DNA of 39,173 nucleotides, taken from contig CAMAUI010000035.1 of assembly GCA_945861385.1 (NCBI GenBank), positions 1 to 39,173 of the forward strand, in the 5' to 3' direction. This document shows positions 14,895-23,629 of this stretch, piece by piece; position 1 is the first letter of the stretch, and every line of letters starts with the position of its first letter. The position numbers and the translations under genes were made by a program. Origin of the DNA: Prosthecobacter debontii (GTDB lineage Bacteria > Verrucomicrobiota > Verrucomicrobiia > Chthoniobacterales > Chthoniobacteraceae). The notes under the pieces were generated by a model. It did no database searches, was not told the origin of the DNA, and saw only the letters and a program-made list of their open reading frames with translations.

Positions 14895-17543
14895 ATGAGA
14901 CATCCGACCATTGAAACCATCCCCGGCAAGATCCTGCGCGCAACCCTGGCGGTTGCACTGATTACCTTCGCCGCGCGAGCGGCTGAGACGCAGCCTGCAC
15001 CGGCAAAGGCCCCGCCACTGTCACCATCCGCCAACAATTACATCGCCGTGCCGAAGGCCGCGCTCGGCAGGGAATTCCTGATTTCCGCTTCGTTGATCCC
15101 GCAGGTGCAATCGCCCACCAGCACCGGCCTCGCGGGCAAACTCGTGCGCTTCGAACTTTTCCACGACGGCGTGGATCTCTACGAGTCCGCCGCGGGCCTT
15201 GTCGTGACCGATGAACTGCCTTCCCGCCGGCTGCTGACGACATTCCCGATCATTTCCAAGGACGAGGAGAAAGTGGTGATTGATTTCAATGCGGGAATGC
15301 GCCGGGTGATCATGGAAGGCTGGTATTCGGCCGGCGGCGGGTTCAACCCGACCGGGAGATCCCGCTCGATGGAAATCCCGCAGAGCCGTGTGTTCGAGGT
15401 GGAGCGCCAGGGCGAGCAACTGGTCATCCGGCAAAGCGCGCAGGCTCGGGATCGCTCGAATGATCCCAATCGCGAAGAGCGCTATGAAATCCGCTATTTC
15501 ATCACGCCCTACGCGCCGGGCGATTTCAAGAGCAAGGAAAACTCTCCCGCCGATGCGCGTTACGTCCGCTTCTTCGAATCGCAGGCCGAGCTGGAAAAGG
15601 TCACGGGCCGGGCCACCTCCAAGATTGCGCGGTTCGACATCAGCAAACCGGTCGTCATCTATTACAGCGCCAACACCCCGGCGGAATATGAGGATGCGGT
15701 GAAGGATGGCATTCTTTATTGGAACCGGGCTTTTGGCCGGGATGTGCTCAAAGCCGAGAAAGCCCCGGCTGGCGTCACCGCCCCGGACGCCCGTTACAAT
15801 ATCGTCCAGTGGGTGCCGTGGGATAATGCCGGCATGGCTTACGCGGACATCCTGATTGATCCCCGCACCGGGGAATCGCAGCACGGCCAGGCTTACATCA
15901 CCAGTGTCTTTTCCATTGGCGGACGCGCCCGTGCCCGCGCGCTTCTGCGCTCGATGCGCGCCGTCACCGAGGGCAAGCCCGCGGCGTCCAGCGTTCCATT
16001 TCCGGGGTCGGCGAGAGCGTGCGAGATGGATCCGGTGGAGTTCGCGCAGCAATATGCCGCCGGGTTGGAAAGCATGCTGGCGGAAGGAGGGTTCGATGAT
16101 GGAGCCGCGCGGCGGGCTTCGCAGGACTTCGTCCGCCAGGTCGTGGCCCACGAAGTGGGTCATGTCCTCGGGCTGCGGCACAACTTTGCGGGCAGCCTCG
16201 GTGCGACGCTGAACCAGAAGCAGCTCGATGAGTGGTTCAAGGCGTACGTGGTGGATGACAACACCCAGGTTCATGCCGGTGGGCTCTCCACTACCTCCAC
16301 CATGGACTACAACAATCTGAAGGCTTCGGTCTATGCCGGATCGAGAATTCGGAAGACGAAGGAAGTTCTGCCGCATGACAGGGCGGCCATTCGCTGGGGC
16401 TACTTCGACGAGACGGAGGCAACCACGAAAAAAATGCTCTTTGGAACCGACGAGCATACCGCCGTGTTCGCCGACGTGCAGCGCAACGACCACGGCGTGG
16501 AACCTGTGATCAACGCCTATACGGACATTGGTGAAGTGCTTCGCAACCTCCCGAACAGCATCATCGAAACCTACATCGCAGCCCGGGCCCCGCGAGATCC
16601 CCGCGACCAGCGCCCGCTCGATCAGGTCAGTCTCGATCCCGCAGGTGCAGCGACCAGGCTGGCTGGCAGCCTCAGCAATCTTCTGGCCTGGTTCAAGTCC
16701 GGCACCCGCTCGCTGATGGTCGAGAATGCCTTTGCGTTCACGGGCGAACTCAACCGCAAGGAAATCTTCGAGGCCCGCTGGAAATCGCTGAACAGCCAGA
16801 TTGAAAAAGTCGGCGGCGTGGATCGTGCCGTGTTCTCCTTCCTTCCGCTGGATCTGAAGCTGGAGTTGAAATCCGAGCCCAAGGACATTGCAGCCGCGGA
16901 GAAGATTGACGCGAAAAAGCTCCAGGAACGCCTCGCCAAACTTCTCGAGTCCCCGGCCTACACCAAGTTCACCGGCTTGGACGACAAGGTTTACTCGTTC
17001 ACGAAGGAAGAGAAGGAACTGATCCTCAAGCGCGGGAAAAAGTTCTTCGAGGAGTTCGAGAAGGGCGTGCTCAAGCGCGCGTGCCAGGCCCTCGAAGGCG
17101 CGGCCCGCGATCTCGGTGTGCAGGCGCTCGAGAATGTGGGTGACGATGACATCGTGGCGAACCTTGAGAAGCGCATCATTGATCTCGCGAAGGAGGTGAT
17201 CATGGCCCGGAACGAGGAGGATCGTGTCCGTGGCAAGGTTGACAGGGCGTATGTCGAGGTGCCCGATTTCAAACACGACCTCGAGACCCGGCTCGCGGCC
17301 GCGCGCATGCTTGCGGACAACATCGGCAGCTTCAAGGGGTGGTCGCTGGACGCGAAGGGAGACTTGGGCCGGCAGTTGAAAGAAACGGTGGACGCCGCTC
17401 TGAACGCGCAGAACTTCCGTGATTTCCAGGAGACGATCCTCTCCCGTCCGTTGCGTGACTGGTATATGAATCAGCAGGCTGTGCTTGCCCTCCTGCCGCC
17501 AAGGCGACCGACCCCGCCGTCCCCGCCACCGGCTGGAAAATAG
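14895..17543 (+). CDS. Exported zinc-dependent metalloprotease (metzincin type, DUF5117-like)
   Basis: 882 residues from ATG 14895, which opens a signal peptide (ILRATLAVALITFAARAAE). The frame extends upstream to 14817, but that part is not signal-like. HEVGHVLGLRHN at residues 419-430 is the extended HExxHxxGxxH zinc motif with the catalytic Glu420, and STMDYN about 55 residues later is the Met-turn. The N-terminal part (FLISASLIPQ, LVRFELFHDG, WVPWDNAGMAYADILIDPRTGE) fits the large family of secreted zinc proteases with DUF5117 regions. The C-terminal 400 residues are helical. Exported to the periplasm or outside; substrate unknown. A convergent terminator follows. Confidence 0.85.
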   Translation: MRHPTIETIPGKILRATLAVALITFAARAAETQPAPAKAPPLSPSANNYIAVPKAALGREFLISASLIPQVQSPTSTGLAGKLVRFELFHDGVDLYESAAGLVVTDELPSRRLLTTFPIISKDEEKVVIDFNAGMRRVIMEGWYSAGGGFNPTGRSRSMEIPQSRVFEVERQGEQLVIRQSAQARDRSNDPNREERYEIRYFITPYAPGDFKSKENSPADARYVRFFESQAELEKVTGRATSKIARFDISKPVVIYYSANTPAEYEDAVKDGILYWNRAFGRDVLKAEKAPAGVTAPDARYNIVQWVPWDNAGMAYADILIDPRTGESQHGQAYITSVFSIGGRARARALLRSMRAVTEGKPAASSVPFPGSARACEMDPVEFAQQYAAGLESMLAEGGFDDGAARRASQDFVRQVVAHEVGHVLGLRHNFAGSLGATLNQKQLDEWFKAYVVDDNTQVHAGGLSTTSTMDYNNLKASVYAGSRIRKTKEVLPHDRAAIRWGYFDETEATTKKMLFGTDEHTAVFADVQRNDHGVEPVINAYTDIGEVLRNLPNSIIETYIAARAPRDPRDQRPLDQVSLDPAGAATRLAGSLSNLLAWFKSGTRSLMVENAFAFTGELNRKEIFEARWKSLNSQIEKVGGVDRAVFSFLPLDLKLELKSEPKDIAAAEKIDAKKLQERLAKLLESPAYTKFTGLDDKVYSFTKEEKELILKRGKKFFEEFEKGVLKRACQALEGAARDLGVQALENVGDDDIVANLEKRIIDLAKEVIMARNEEDRVRGKVDRAYVEVPDFKHDLETRLAAARMLADNIGSFKGWSLDAKGDLGRQLKETVDAALNAQNFRDFQETILSRPLRDWYMNQQAVLALLPPRRPTPPSPPPAGK

Positions 17544-17611
17544 CGGAGGCTGCGACCTTCACAACGCGCCCCCTGCTGCCAAACTCCTGCGCGATTGGCT
17601 CCGGGAAAGAG

Positions 17612-17644
17612 AACAGGCCGACCCCTTCTCGAGGCCGGCCTGTT
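17612..17644. terminator. Bidirectional terminator-like hairpin
   Basis: AACAGGCCG (17612-17620) pairs with CGGCCTGTT (17636-17644); TCTGATTTTGAAT follows on the plus strand and TCTCTTTCC on the minus strand. It lies between the metalloprotease gene and the convergent small cysteine-rich gene. Confidence 0.7.
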
Positions 17645-17679
17645 TCTGATTTTGAATCGTTTGCGATTCTCCCGGGCTA

Positions 17680-17859
17680 CTACTGTGCCTTGGGAGGATT
17701 GCACTTCTCGCAGACCTTGCCGTCTGCCTTGGCCTTCACGCAGCACGGATGGCTGCAGTCCTTGCCGGCGGCCTTTGCCTTTTCGCAGCAGGTCTCGGCT
17801 TGGGAGACGACTGCGACGAGGGCGAAGACGCCCGTGAGGATGAGCTTGGTAATGTTCAT
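17680..17859 (-). CDS. Small exported cysteine-rich protein, 59 residues
   Basis: Reads MNITKLILTGVFALVAVVSQ, then AETCCEKAKAAGKDCSHPCC, then VKAKADGKVCEKCNPPKAQ. The first 21 residues are a signal peptide with a likely cut after SQA. The mature 38 residues carry seven cysteines as CC-x9-C-x3-CC-x9-C-x2-C, a near repeat (CCEKAKAAGK-xC and CCVKAKADGK-xC). Such spacing suits metal binding or disulphides in the periplasm. It is preceded by no clear Shine-Dalgarno and followed by a hairpin terminator, so it is probably a single-gene unit. The function is unknown. Confidence 0.75.
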   Translation of the reverse strand: MNITKLILTGVFALVAVVSQAETCCEKAKAAGKDCSHPCCVKAKADGKVCEKCNPPKAQ

Positions 17860-17989
17860 AGGCGGGAACGCTCACACCCACATCCCGGCGGTGGCAATCA
17901 AAAAGTTGATGTTTCCGACGACCGGCTGACTGCCGCCGGAAACGACATGGTTGATTTTCCCGCACCCTGCCCGCTATGCTCCGCGCCGA

Positions 17990-18514
17990 ATGAAGCTCGT
18001 CCACTGGAAACGATTTACTTGGGATCTTTCAAAACTGCCCGAGGAGGAGCCGGGCCTCCCTTCGTACTACACGGTCCGCGCGGCGGGCAAGGACGAGGAG
18101 AAAATCGTGCGACAGGTGATCCTCACCGCGTTCGGTCTCGATGCGGCGTGGGGCGATGCCGTGAACTCGGTGAGCGGTTTTGTCGAATCGCAGCTCGCGA
18201 CGAGCTTCCTCCAGCGGGCGGTGCCATGCCTCGTGATCACGCACGGCGTGCGAATCATCGCGGCATCCGCGCTCACCACCAATGACGATGCGACAAGCCA
18301 CCTCATCAGCGGCCCCTGCGTGCTCAGCGAATACCGCAACCGCGGCCTCGGCACGGCGTTGCTGCACGAGTCGCTTCAGTATTTGAAAACCGCGGGCCTG
18401 AGCCATGCCGTGGCCATCAGCAAGGGCAACGTCCCGGCCGGCAAATTCGTCTATAAGAAGTTTGGCTCGACCTCCGAGGACTTCGACTTCGACGCGGCGC
18501 TTGCCGCGATGTAA
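17990..18514 (+). CDS. GNAT family N-acetyltransferase
   Basis: 174 residues from ATG 17990 (MKLVHWKRFTWDLSKL). YRNRGLGTALLHESLQYL is motif A of GNAT enzymes, with the RxxGxG loop that binds the pyrophosphate of acetyl-CoA. The preceding strand CLVITHGVRIIAASALTTN and the C-terminal strand region HAVAISKGNVPAGKFVYKKFG complete the fold. The acyl acceptor cannot be told from sequence. Flanked by the divergent cysteine-rich gene and followed at 160 bp by the giant haem protein gene. Confidence 0.88.
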   Translation: MKLVHWKRFTWDLSKLPEEEPGLPSYYTVRAAGKDEEKIVRQVILTAFGLDAAWGDAVNSVSGFVESQLATSFLQRAVPCLVITHGVRIIAASALTTNDDATSHLISGPCVLSEYRNRGLGTALLHESLQYLKTAGLSHAVAISKGNVPAGKFVYKKFGSTSEDFDFDAALAAM

Positions 18515-18631
18515 GCGCGGCGGCCGGCACAGCCACCGCGGGGATTTCCCGCGCCGATCGTCCGAAAAATCCACGCGTCCGTGGTGGATCGTAATTTTCG
18601 CGGCAGCCACGCGCGCAAAGCGACCGCCATC

Positions 18632-18649
18632 TGCGGGGTTGTCCCCGCA
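18632..18649. repeat. Short hairpin upstream of the giant haem-protein gene
   Basis: TGCGGGG (18632-18638) and CCCCGCA (18643-18649) pair around TTGT. It could end the acetyltransferase transcript or act in the leader of the next gene; no U-tract follows. Confidence 0.5.
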
Positions 18650-18672
18650 CGGCAAACCGCTAATCCACACCC

Positions 18673-21600
18673 ATGCTCAAATTTTTCCTCTTCCTTTCTT
18701 TCACCACGGCAGCCATCGCCGCAAATTTTGAAATCAAGGACGGCGACCGCGTCCTCCTGCTCGGCGATTCGCTCCTCGAACGCGAGCAGGGCTTCGGCAG
18801 TTTGGAGACGCGGATGCACGAGCAGTTCCCAAAAGTCCGCTTCTCCGTGCGCAACCTCTCGTGGAATGGCGACACGCCGCGCGGATGGTCGCGCGCCGCG
18901 TTCGACGGGCCGGACAAAGGCTGGGAGCGGCTCAAGGAGCAGATCGCCCTCGTAAAACCCACCGTCGCGATCCTCGGCTACGGCATGGCCGCCAGCCTCC
19001 AGGAGATGACCGACCGCAGCGGCGACATCATGCTCAACCGCGACCCCGCCCGCTACGGCGCCGAGCCGATGAGCGCGGCGCGGTTCAAAAAGGAACTCGG
19101 TGAATTGATGGACGCCATCGGGAAAGACACGCGCTTCATCCTCCTCTCCCCCATCCGCCACGAAGACCTGCGCGGTGGATTACCCGCGGAGGCACCGAAA
19201 ATGGGTGCCCGGCTGGAGTTTCGCATGGTGCATCCTAAGAGCGAAAAGATTCTGGAGGGGATTGAGGCAAAGACTGCCGTCCTCGATCCCGCATACGAGA
19301 TCGTGGACTACAAGCACCGTGAGAAAGGGAAAGACATCACAGAGAAGATGATCGTCTCGAAGAAAATCGAGATCACAGGTGACCACTTGAGTTCCGCAAA
19401 AGCTGTAGAGACCGATTTTGGCAGTTGGGACATCCACCTCCAGTTCGACAGCAAAGGCACAGATCTCTTCACGAGGCTGACCGCGCGAATGGCTGCGTTC
19501 AAGGGCGCTCGCGAACGCTTTGCCACCATACTCGACAACGTGGTCATTCAGGTTGTGGGCCTTTCTGATGAGACGATCGAGAAGGGCGGCATACGCGGCG
19601 GCAAAGCAGTCATCACCGGTGACCGGGAGGAAGCCGAAGCGCGCAAAATAGCCCAAGCGCTGCTCGCACCGATCGAGAAGCCCGCGGCTGCCGCGCCCGC
19701 CGCTGTGAGCGGAGCGCGCCCCGGAATGCCCGACCCCGCGCCGCACAATGCGCTGCTCGAACAATACTCGAAAGCCATCGAGGAACTCGCGAAGGAGCGC
19801 GGCGCCTTGTTCCGCCCATTCTTTCAGCCGCAAAAAGAGGGAACGACGAAGGTCCAACTTCGCGGACTGACCGAGAACGGCATCCATCTCGGCGCCGAGG
19901 GGCATCGGTTCTACTTCACGTCCCTCGCCGACTCGCTTGCGCCAAACCAGAGATCAGAAAACGCAATCAATCCATCTCTCCGCGCCGCCATTCTCAAAAA
20001 GAACGACCTCTTCTTCCACCGCACCCGCCCGGCGAACAGCACGTATCTCTTCGGTTTCCGAAAACGCGAGCAGGGCAGAAACGCCGTCGAGATCCCGCGC
20101 TTCGACCCGCTCGTCGAGGCCGCGGACGCGGAGATTGACCGGCTCAAGCGCGCCCCTTCCAGCGAAACTTCCGCGGCACCAAAAGTGCCTGCGGCTCCGG
20201 CGCCGGAAAATCCTGCGAAGCCACTGCCACTGCCGAATTTCACCGTCCAGGACGGCTATGAAATCACACTCTGGGCAGACACGCCGCTCGTCGGAAAGCC
20301 GGTCGGGATGAATTGGGACGCGGCGGGCCGCCTGTGGGTCGCATGTTCGCCCGTGTATCCGATGATCGCACCGGGCGCGCATCCCGAGGACAAAGTCGTG
20401 GTGCTCGAAGACACCGACCACGACGGCAAGGCCGACAAGAGCACCACGTTTGCGACGGACCTGCTCATCGCCGCGTCGGTGGCGCCGGATTTCGCGACGC
20501 CGAATGGCGGCGCTGCGGGTAGGGCGGGTTTCCAACCCGCCGTGCCGGGTTTGAAACCCGGCACACCGAACGTCGAAAACCGTCCCGCCACGAAGGAACG
20601 CCCCACGAAGTCCGAAGGGCCAGGTAAAATACCCGGCCCGGCGGGAAACATTCCCGCCCTACCCTCCGCCGCCTACGTCACCGCCTCCACCGAATTGCTG
20701 CGCCTCGAAGACACCGACGGCGACGGCAAGGCCGACACCCGGCGCGCAGTGCTCAGCGGATTCGGCACGGAGGACACGCATCACACCATCCACACACTGC
20801 GCTGGGGGCCGGACGGACGGCTTTATTTCAACCAAAGCATCTACATCCACAGCCACATCGAGACGCCCCACGGCATGGTGCGCCTGAACAGCGCCGGCAT
20901 CCTCGCCTACGACCCGCGCACCGAGCGCACCGAAGTCCACGCGAAAGGCTGGTGCAATCCCTGGGGCCACGTGTGGGACGAGTGGGGGCAGGAGTTCGTC
21001 ACGGATGGAGCCGGCGGCCAGGGCATCTCATGGCTCATCCCCGGCGCGATGTATTTCACGTATGAAAATGCGCGCCGCATCTGCCCGAGCGTCAGCCCCG
21101 GCAGCTATCCGAAGTTCTGCGGCCTGGAGCTGATTCGCTCGCCCCTCTTCCCCGCCGACTGGCAGGGCACCGCCGTGACGGGGGATTTCAGGGCGCATCG
21201 GGTGGCGAGGTTCGAGATCCGGGATCTCAGCACCGACAAGATGGACAAAACAGACGCGTCCATCCCGTCCACCAAGTCCATGCAGTCCATAAAAAGCGGC
21301 TACCAAACGAAAGACCTCCCCGACCTCGTGCGCACCGGCGACGCGAGCTTCCGCCCAATTGACCTGAAGATGGGCCCTGACGGCGCGCTCTACATCGCCG
21401 ACTGGACGAACCCGATCATCAACCACGGCGAAGTGGACTTCCGCGACCCCCGCCGCGACCACGTGAATGGGCGCATCTGGCGCCTCGCACCGAAGGGGAA
21501 GGCGCCGCTCGCATGGAACTCCCATTCGACCGCCCCGCCTGCGGCAATTCCAAAAGGCCGAAAAATCTCCGAGGCAAAAGGACTCATCCGCGACCCGCAC

Positions 21601-23496
21601 CCCCGCGTCCGCCTCGAAGCGATGCGCGCGCTTTCCCGCATCCCGACCGCCGATAGCGCCGCGCTCGTGCTGGAGGCGGCGGTGAATCCGCCCTCCCCCA
21701 TTCCCAATGCGAATGCAGGTGCGACCAGCGACGCGCACTACGCCTACGCCGCATGGCTGAGCGTGAACGACCTCGCCCCGCAGGTCATTGAGTGGATGGA
21801 ACGGAGCGCGGGCGGAGCGGAAAATGCGCAACCGGCATCGCACGCCGCGATGATTTCCTACGCCTTACAAAATCTCCCCGCCGAAAAGACCAGCTCGCTC
21901 CTTTCAAATATCATCACCAAGACCGGCCTGCCCAAGGACGGCTCCGGCCCGTGGATTGAACTCATCGGCTCCTCCGGCGGACCGAAGGAATTACGCGCAT
22001 TGTTCGACATACTGACCAAGCCAAACGACATGCCGCCATTTGCTCCCCGAGTCCTCACCGCGCTTTCAAACGCAGCGCGCTCACGCAATGCAAAGCCGGA
22101 AGGCGATCTCTCAAAAATGGAAGGCGCCGCCGCCGGTGCTTCCGAGGAACTCGTGCCGGCTTCATTGACGCTCCTCGGCGACTGGAAAATGCAGTCCTCC
22201 ATCCCGCTGCTGGAGAAATACACGCACGCCGGCATCGCCGCGCACCGCGCCGCTGCATTCGACGCCCTTGCCGCGATCGGCGGGGAAGCAGCGACAAAAG
22301 CGGTGGCTGCTGCGCTCACTGGGAACGCGGCTCCGACGACAAAGCGGCAGGCAGTCGTCGCGCTGGCCCGCCTCGATGCCGCGCGCGCCCACGTCGCGCT
22401 GAAGGACATCGTTGCCGAGGGGGACGAACCCACGCTGCTCCCGCTCTGGCGCGAGCTTTTCAAAAGCGAGGGCTTCAAGACGAAATTCGCAAGCGACATC
22501 CCGCGTGATCTTCCAAAGCCCGCGCTCGCCGCCGCCCTCCGCGCCGCGCGCGAACTCGGCAAGAAAGGCGAAAAACTCGCCACCGCACTCACCCCTCTCA
22601 CCAACGAAGCGCCTGCTCCAGGCGCGCAGGATTTCGCCGCTCTCGCTGAGCTGACGAAAGCAAACGGCAACCCCGCCGAGGGCGAAATTCTGTACCGCCG
22701 CGCCGCGCTTGCCTGCACCGTCTGCCACGCCATCGGCGGCGCGGGTGGCAAGGTCGGCCCGGACATGACGACGCTCGGCGCGAGCGCGCCGCTGGACTAC
22801 ATCATCGAGAGCGTCATGGCTCCCGCCGCAAAAGTGAAGGAAGGCTACAATGCCGTCGCGCTCACGCTGAAAGGCGGACGCAATGCCAGCGGCATCCTGC
22901 TCCGTGACACCGACAAGGACGTGTTGCTCCGCGACGCCACCGGCGCGGAGACGGTGATCCCGAAGGGTGACATCACCGCGCGCGAAAACATCGGCAGCCT
23001 CATGCCTGCCGGCCTTCTCGCGCAGCTCACCGATCGCGACAAGGCGCACGTCATCGCCTTCCTCGCCGCGCTCGGAAAGCCGGGCCCGTTCGACACCACG
23101 AAGGCGACCGTCGCGCGGTCATGGGAGCTTTTTCCCGGCAAGGAGGGCGATAGTGTGATCGCCGGCAAGCCCGCCAAACCCGGCGTCAAAGTCCTCACGA
23201 TGGTGGATGGGCGCCTGCTGAAAACGCAGATCACCGAGACACTCCCGCTCATCCCCGCCGCCGGTGACAGTGTCGTCGCCATCACACGCTTCAGCGGTGC
23301 CGGAAAAACACGGCTCAACTTGCAAGGCGTGACCAAGGCATGGCTCGACGGCGCACCGCTCGCCATCGCCAGCGAGCCGAATCCCGAGATCGAACTCAGC
23401 AACGGCAACCACGTCCTGGCCGTGAAACTCGAAATTCAAAATCTCCCTGCGCAACTCCGTGCTGCATGCGCCGACGCGCGCTTCGCGAACGAATAG
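18673..23496 (+). CDS. Giant exported SGNH-like / PVC propeller / HEAT / cytochrome c protein
   Basis: 1607 residues, signal peptide at 1-17. Parts in order: SGNH/GDSL hydrolase-like domain (GDSL at 31-34, split by an insertion, resuming at about 350 and ending with NGIHLGAEGHR at 402-412); a six-bladed-propeller-like membrane-bound dehydrogenase domain typical of PVC bacteria (about 500-950; DGYEITLWADTPLVGKPVGMN, GPDGALYIADW); a HEAT-like helical region (about 970-1330); a cytochrome c domain with CTVCH at 1348-1352; and a C-terminal beta domain. The SGNH triad looks degenerate: no GxND, and Asn for Asp before the final His. Family members act in the periplasm, probably in polysaccharide or small-molecule oxidation. 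Three in-frame insertions are listed separately. Confidence 0.88.
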   Translation: MLKFFLFLSFTTAAIAANFEIKDGDRVLLLGDSLLEREQGFGSLETRMHEQFPKVRFSVRNLSWNGDTPRGWSRAAFDGPDKGWERLKEQIALVKPTVAILGYGMAASLQEMTDRSGDIMLNRDPARYGAEPMSAARFKKELGELMDAIGKDTRFILLSPIRHEDLRGGLPAEAPKMGARLEFRMVHPKSEKILEGIEAKTAVLDPAYEIVDYKHREKGKDITEKMIVSKKIEITGDHLSSAKAVETDFGSWDIHLQFDSKGTDLFTRLTARMAAFKGARERFATILDNVVIQVVGLSDETIEKGGIRGGKAVITGDREEAEARKIAQALLAPIEKPAAAAPAAVSGARPGMPDPAPHNALLEQYSKAIEELAKERGALFRPFFQPQKEGTTKVQLRGLTENGIHLGAEGHRFYFTSLADSLAPNQRSENAINPSLRAAILKKNDLFFHRTRPANSTYLFGFRKREQGRNAVEIPRFDPLVEAADAEIDRLKRAPSSETSAAPKVPAAPAPENPAKPLPLPNFTVQDGYEITLWADTPLVGKPVGMNWDAAGRLWVACSPVYPMIAPGAHPEDKVVVLEDTDHDGKADKSTTFATDLLIAASVAPDFATPNGGAAGRAGFQPAVPGLKPGTPNVENRPATKERPTKSEGPGKIPGPAGNIPALPSAAYVTASTELLRLEDTDGDGKADTRRAVLSGFGTEDTHHTIHTLRWGPDGRLYFNQSIYIHSHIETPHGMVRLNSAGILAYDPRTERTEVHAKGWCNPWGHVWDEWGQEFVTDGAGGQGISWLIPGAMYFTYENARRICPSVSPGSYPKFCGLELIRSPLFPADWQGTAVTGDFRAHRVARFEIRDLSTDKMDKTDASIPSTKSMQSIKSGYQTKDLPDLVRTGDASFRPIDLKMGPDGALYIADWTNPIINHGEVDFRDPRRDHVNGRIWRLAPKGKAPLAWNSHSTAPPAAIPKGRKISEAKGLIRDPHPRVRLEAMRALSRIPTADSAALVLEAAVNPPSPIPNANAGATSDAHYAYAAWLSVNDLAPQVIEWMERSAGGAENAQPASHAAMISYALQNLPAEKTSSLLSNIITKTGLPKDGSGPWIELIGSSGGPKELRALFDILTKPNDMPPFAPRVLTALSNAARSRNAKPEGDLSKMEGAAAGASEELVPASLTLLGDWKMQSSIPLLEKYTHAGIAAHRAAAFDALAAIGGEAATKAVAAALTGNAAPTTKRQAVVALARLDAARAHVALKDIVAEGDEPTLLPLWRELFKSEGFKTKFASDIPRDLPKPALAAALRAARELGKKGEKLATALTPLTNEAPAPGAQDFAALAELTKANGNPAEGEILYRRAALACTVCHAIGGAGGKVGPDMTTLGASAPLDYIIESVMAPAAKVKEGYNAVALTLKGGRNASGILLRDTDKDVLLRDATGAETVIPKGDITARENIGSLMPAGLLAQLTDRDKAHVIAFLAALGKPGPFDTTKATVARSWELFPGKEGDSVIAGKPAKPGVKVLTMVDGRLLKTQITETLPLIPAAGDSVVAITRFSGAGKTRLNLQGVTKAWLDGAPLAIASEPNPEIELSNGNHVLAVKLEIQNLPAQLRAACADARFANE
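19189..19713 (+). other. SecD P1-domain-like segment inserted in the SGNH domain
   Basis: Residues about 173-347 do not belong to an SGNH hydrolase. ARLEFRMVHPKSEKILEG, KGKDITEKMIVSKK, ITGDHLSSAKA, LQFDSKGTDLFTRLTARM, ATILDNVVIQVVG and GGKAVITGDREEAEARKIAQ follow the order of the periplasmic P1 base and head of bacterial SecD (ITGxxLxxA, FDSxGxxxFxxLT, ARxLDxxV, GxAxITGxxxxEEA). The hydrolase text stops at LLSPIRHEDLRGGLP and resumes at GMPDPAPHNALLEQY. Its third codon positions look less GC-rich than the flanks. No SecD membrane segments are included. Confidence 0.75.
20517..20664 (+). repeat. REPIN-like palindromic element inserted in frame in the coding region
   Basis: Outer inverted ends GGGTAGGGCGGG (20517-20528) and CCCGCCCTACCC (20653-20664) are exact. 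Inside are three hairpins: 20523-20541, 20542-20564 and 20640-20658. Each outer unit starts with GTAG followed by a GGCGGG palindrome, the layout of paired REP units. About 50 residues (AGRAGFQPAVPGLKPGTP onward) are added between two parts of the propeller domain with the frame kept. Confidence 0.9.
21229..21297 (+). repeat. Low-complexity repeat inserted in frame
   Basis: Encodes STDKMDKTDASIPSTKSMQS and IKS between two propeller strands. The DNA is built of GACAAGATGGAC and GTCCAT/GTCCAC words, the first half partly inverse to the second. Similar GGACAA/TTGTCC repeats are dispersed in genomes of this phylum, from memory. Confidence 0.6.
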
Positions 23497-23603
23497 CCCG
23501 CATATTTCACACCCCCTCTCCGCAACGGGCGTGCAACCTTGTGTAGCGCAGGCTTGGAAGCCTGCGCTACTCACTACGCTGCTCCGTCTGCGAAATATGC
23601 GGG
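23497..23603. terminator. Hairpin arms enclosing a REP unit between convergent genes
   Basis: CCCGCATATTTC (23497-23508), starting right after the giant gene's stop, pairs exactly with GAAATATGCGGG (23592-23603). A separate palindrome (23543-23570) sits inside. Lies between the giant gene and convergent clpC; may have been a shorter terminator before the palindrome was inserted. Confidence 0.55.
23543..23570. repeat. GTAG-bounded REP palindrome
   Basis: GTAGCGCAGGCTT (23543-23555) and AAGCCTGCGCTAC (23558-23570) are exact inverses with a two-base gap. GTAG is the tetranucleotide that marks REP units recognised by REP-associated tyrosine transposases. Confidence 0.85.
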
Positions 23604-23629
23604 GTAGCAGCGGGATGAGGAACCGGTCG

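Noticed and set aside
15021-17276. Long open frame of about 750 codons on the minus strand opposite the metalloprotease gene
   Set aside because: Codon bias of the high-GC plus-strand gene leaves the opposite strand open; the translation has no domain pattern, and the plus strand carries a complete zinc-protease.
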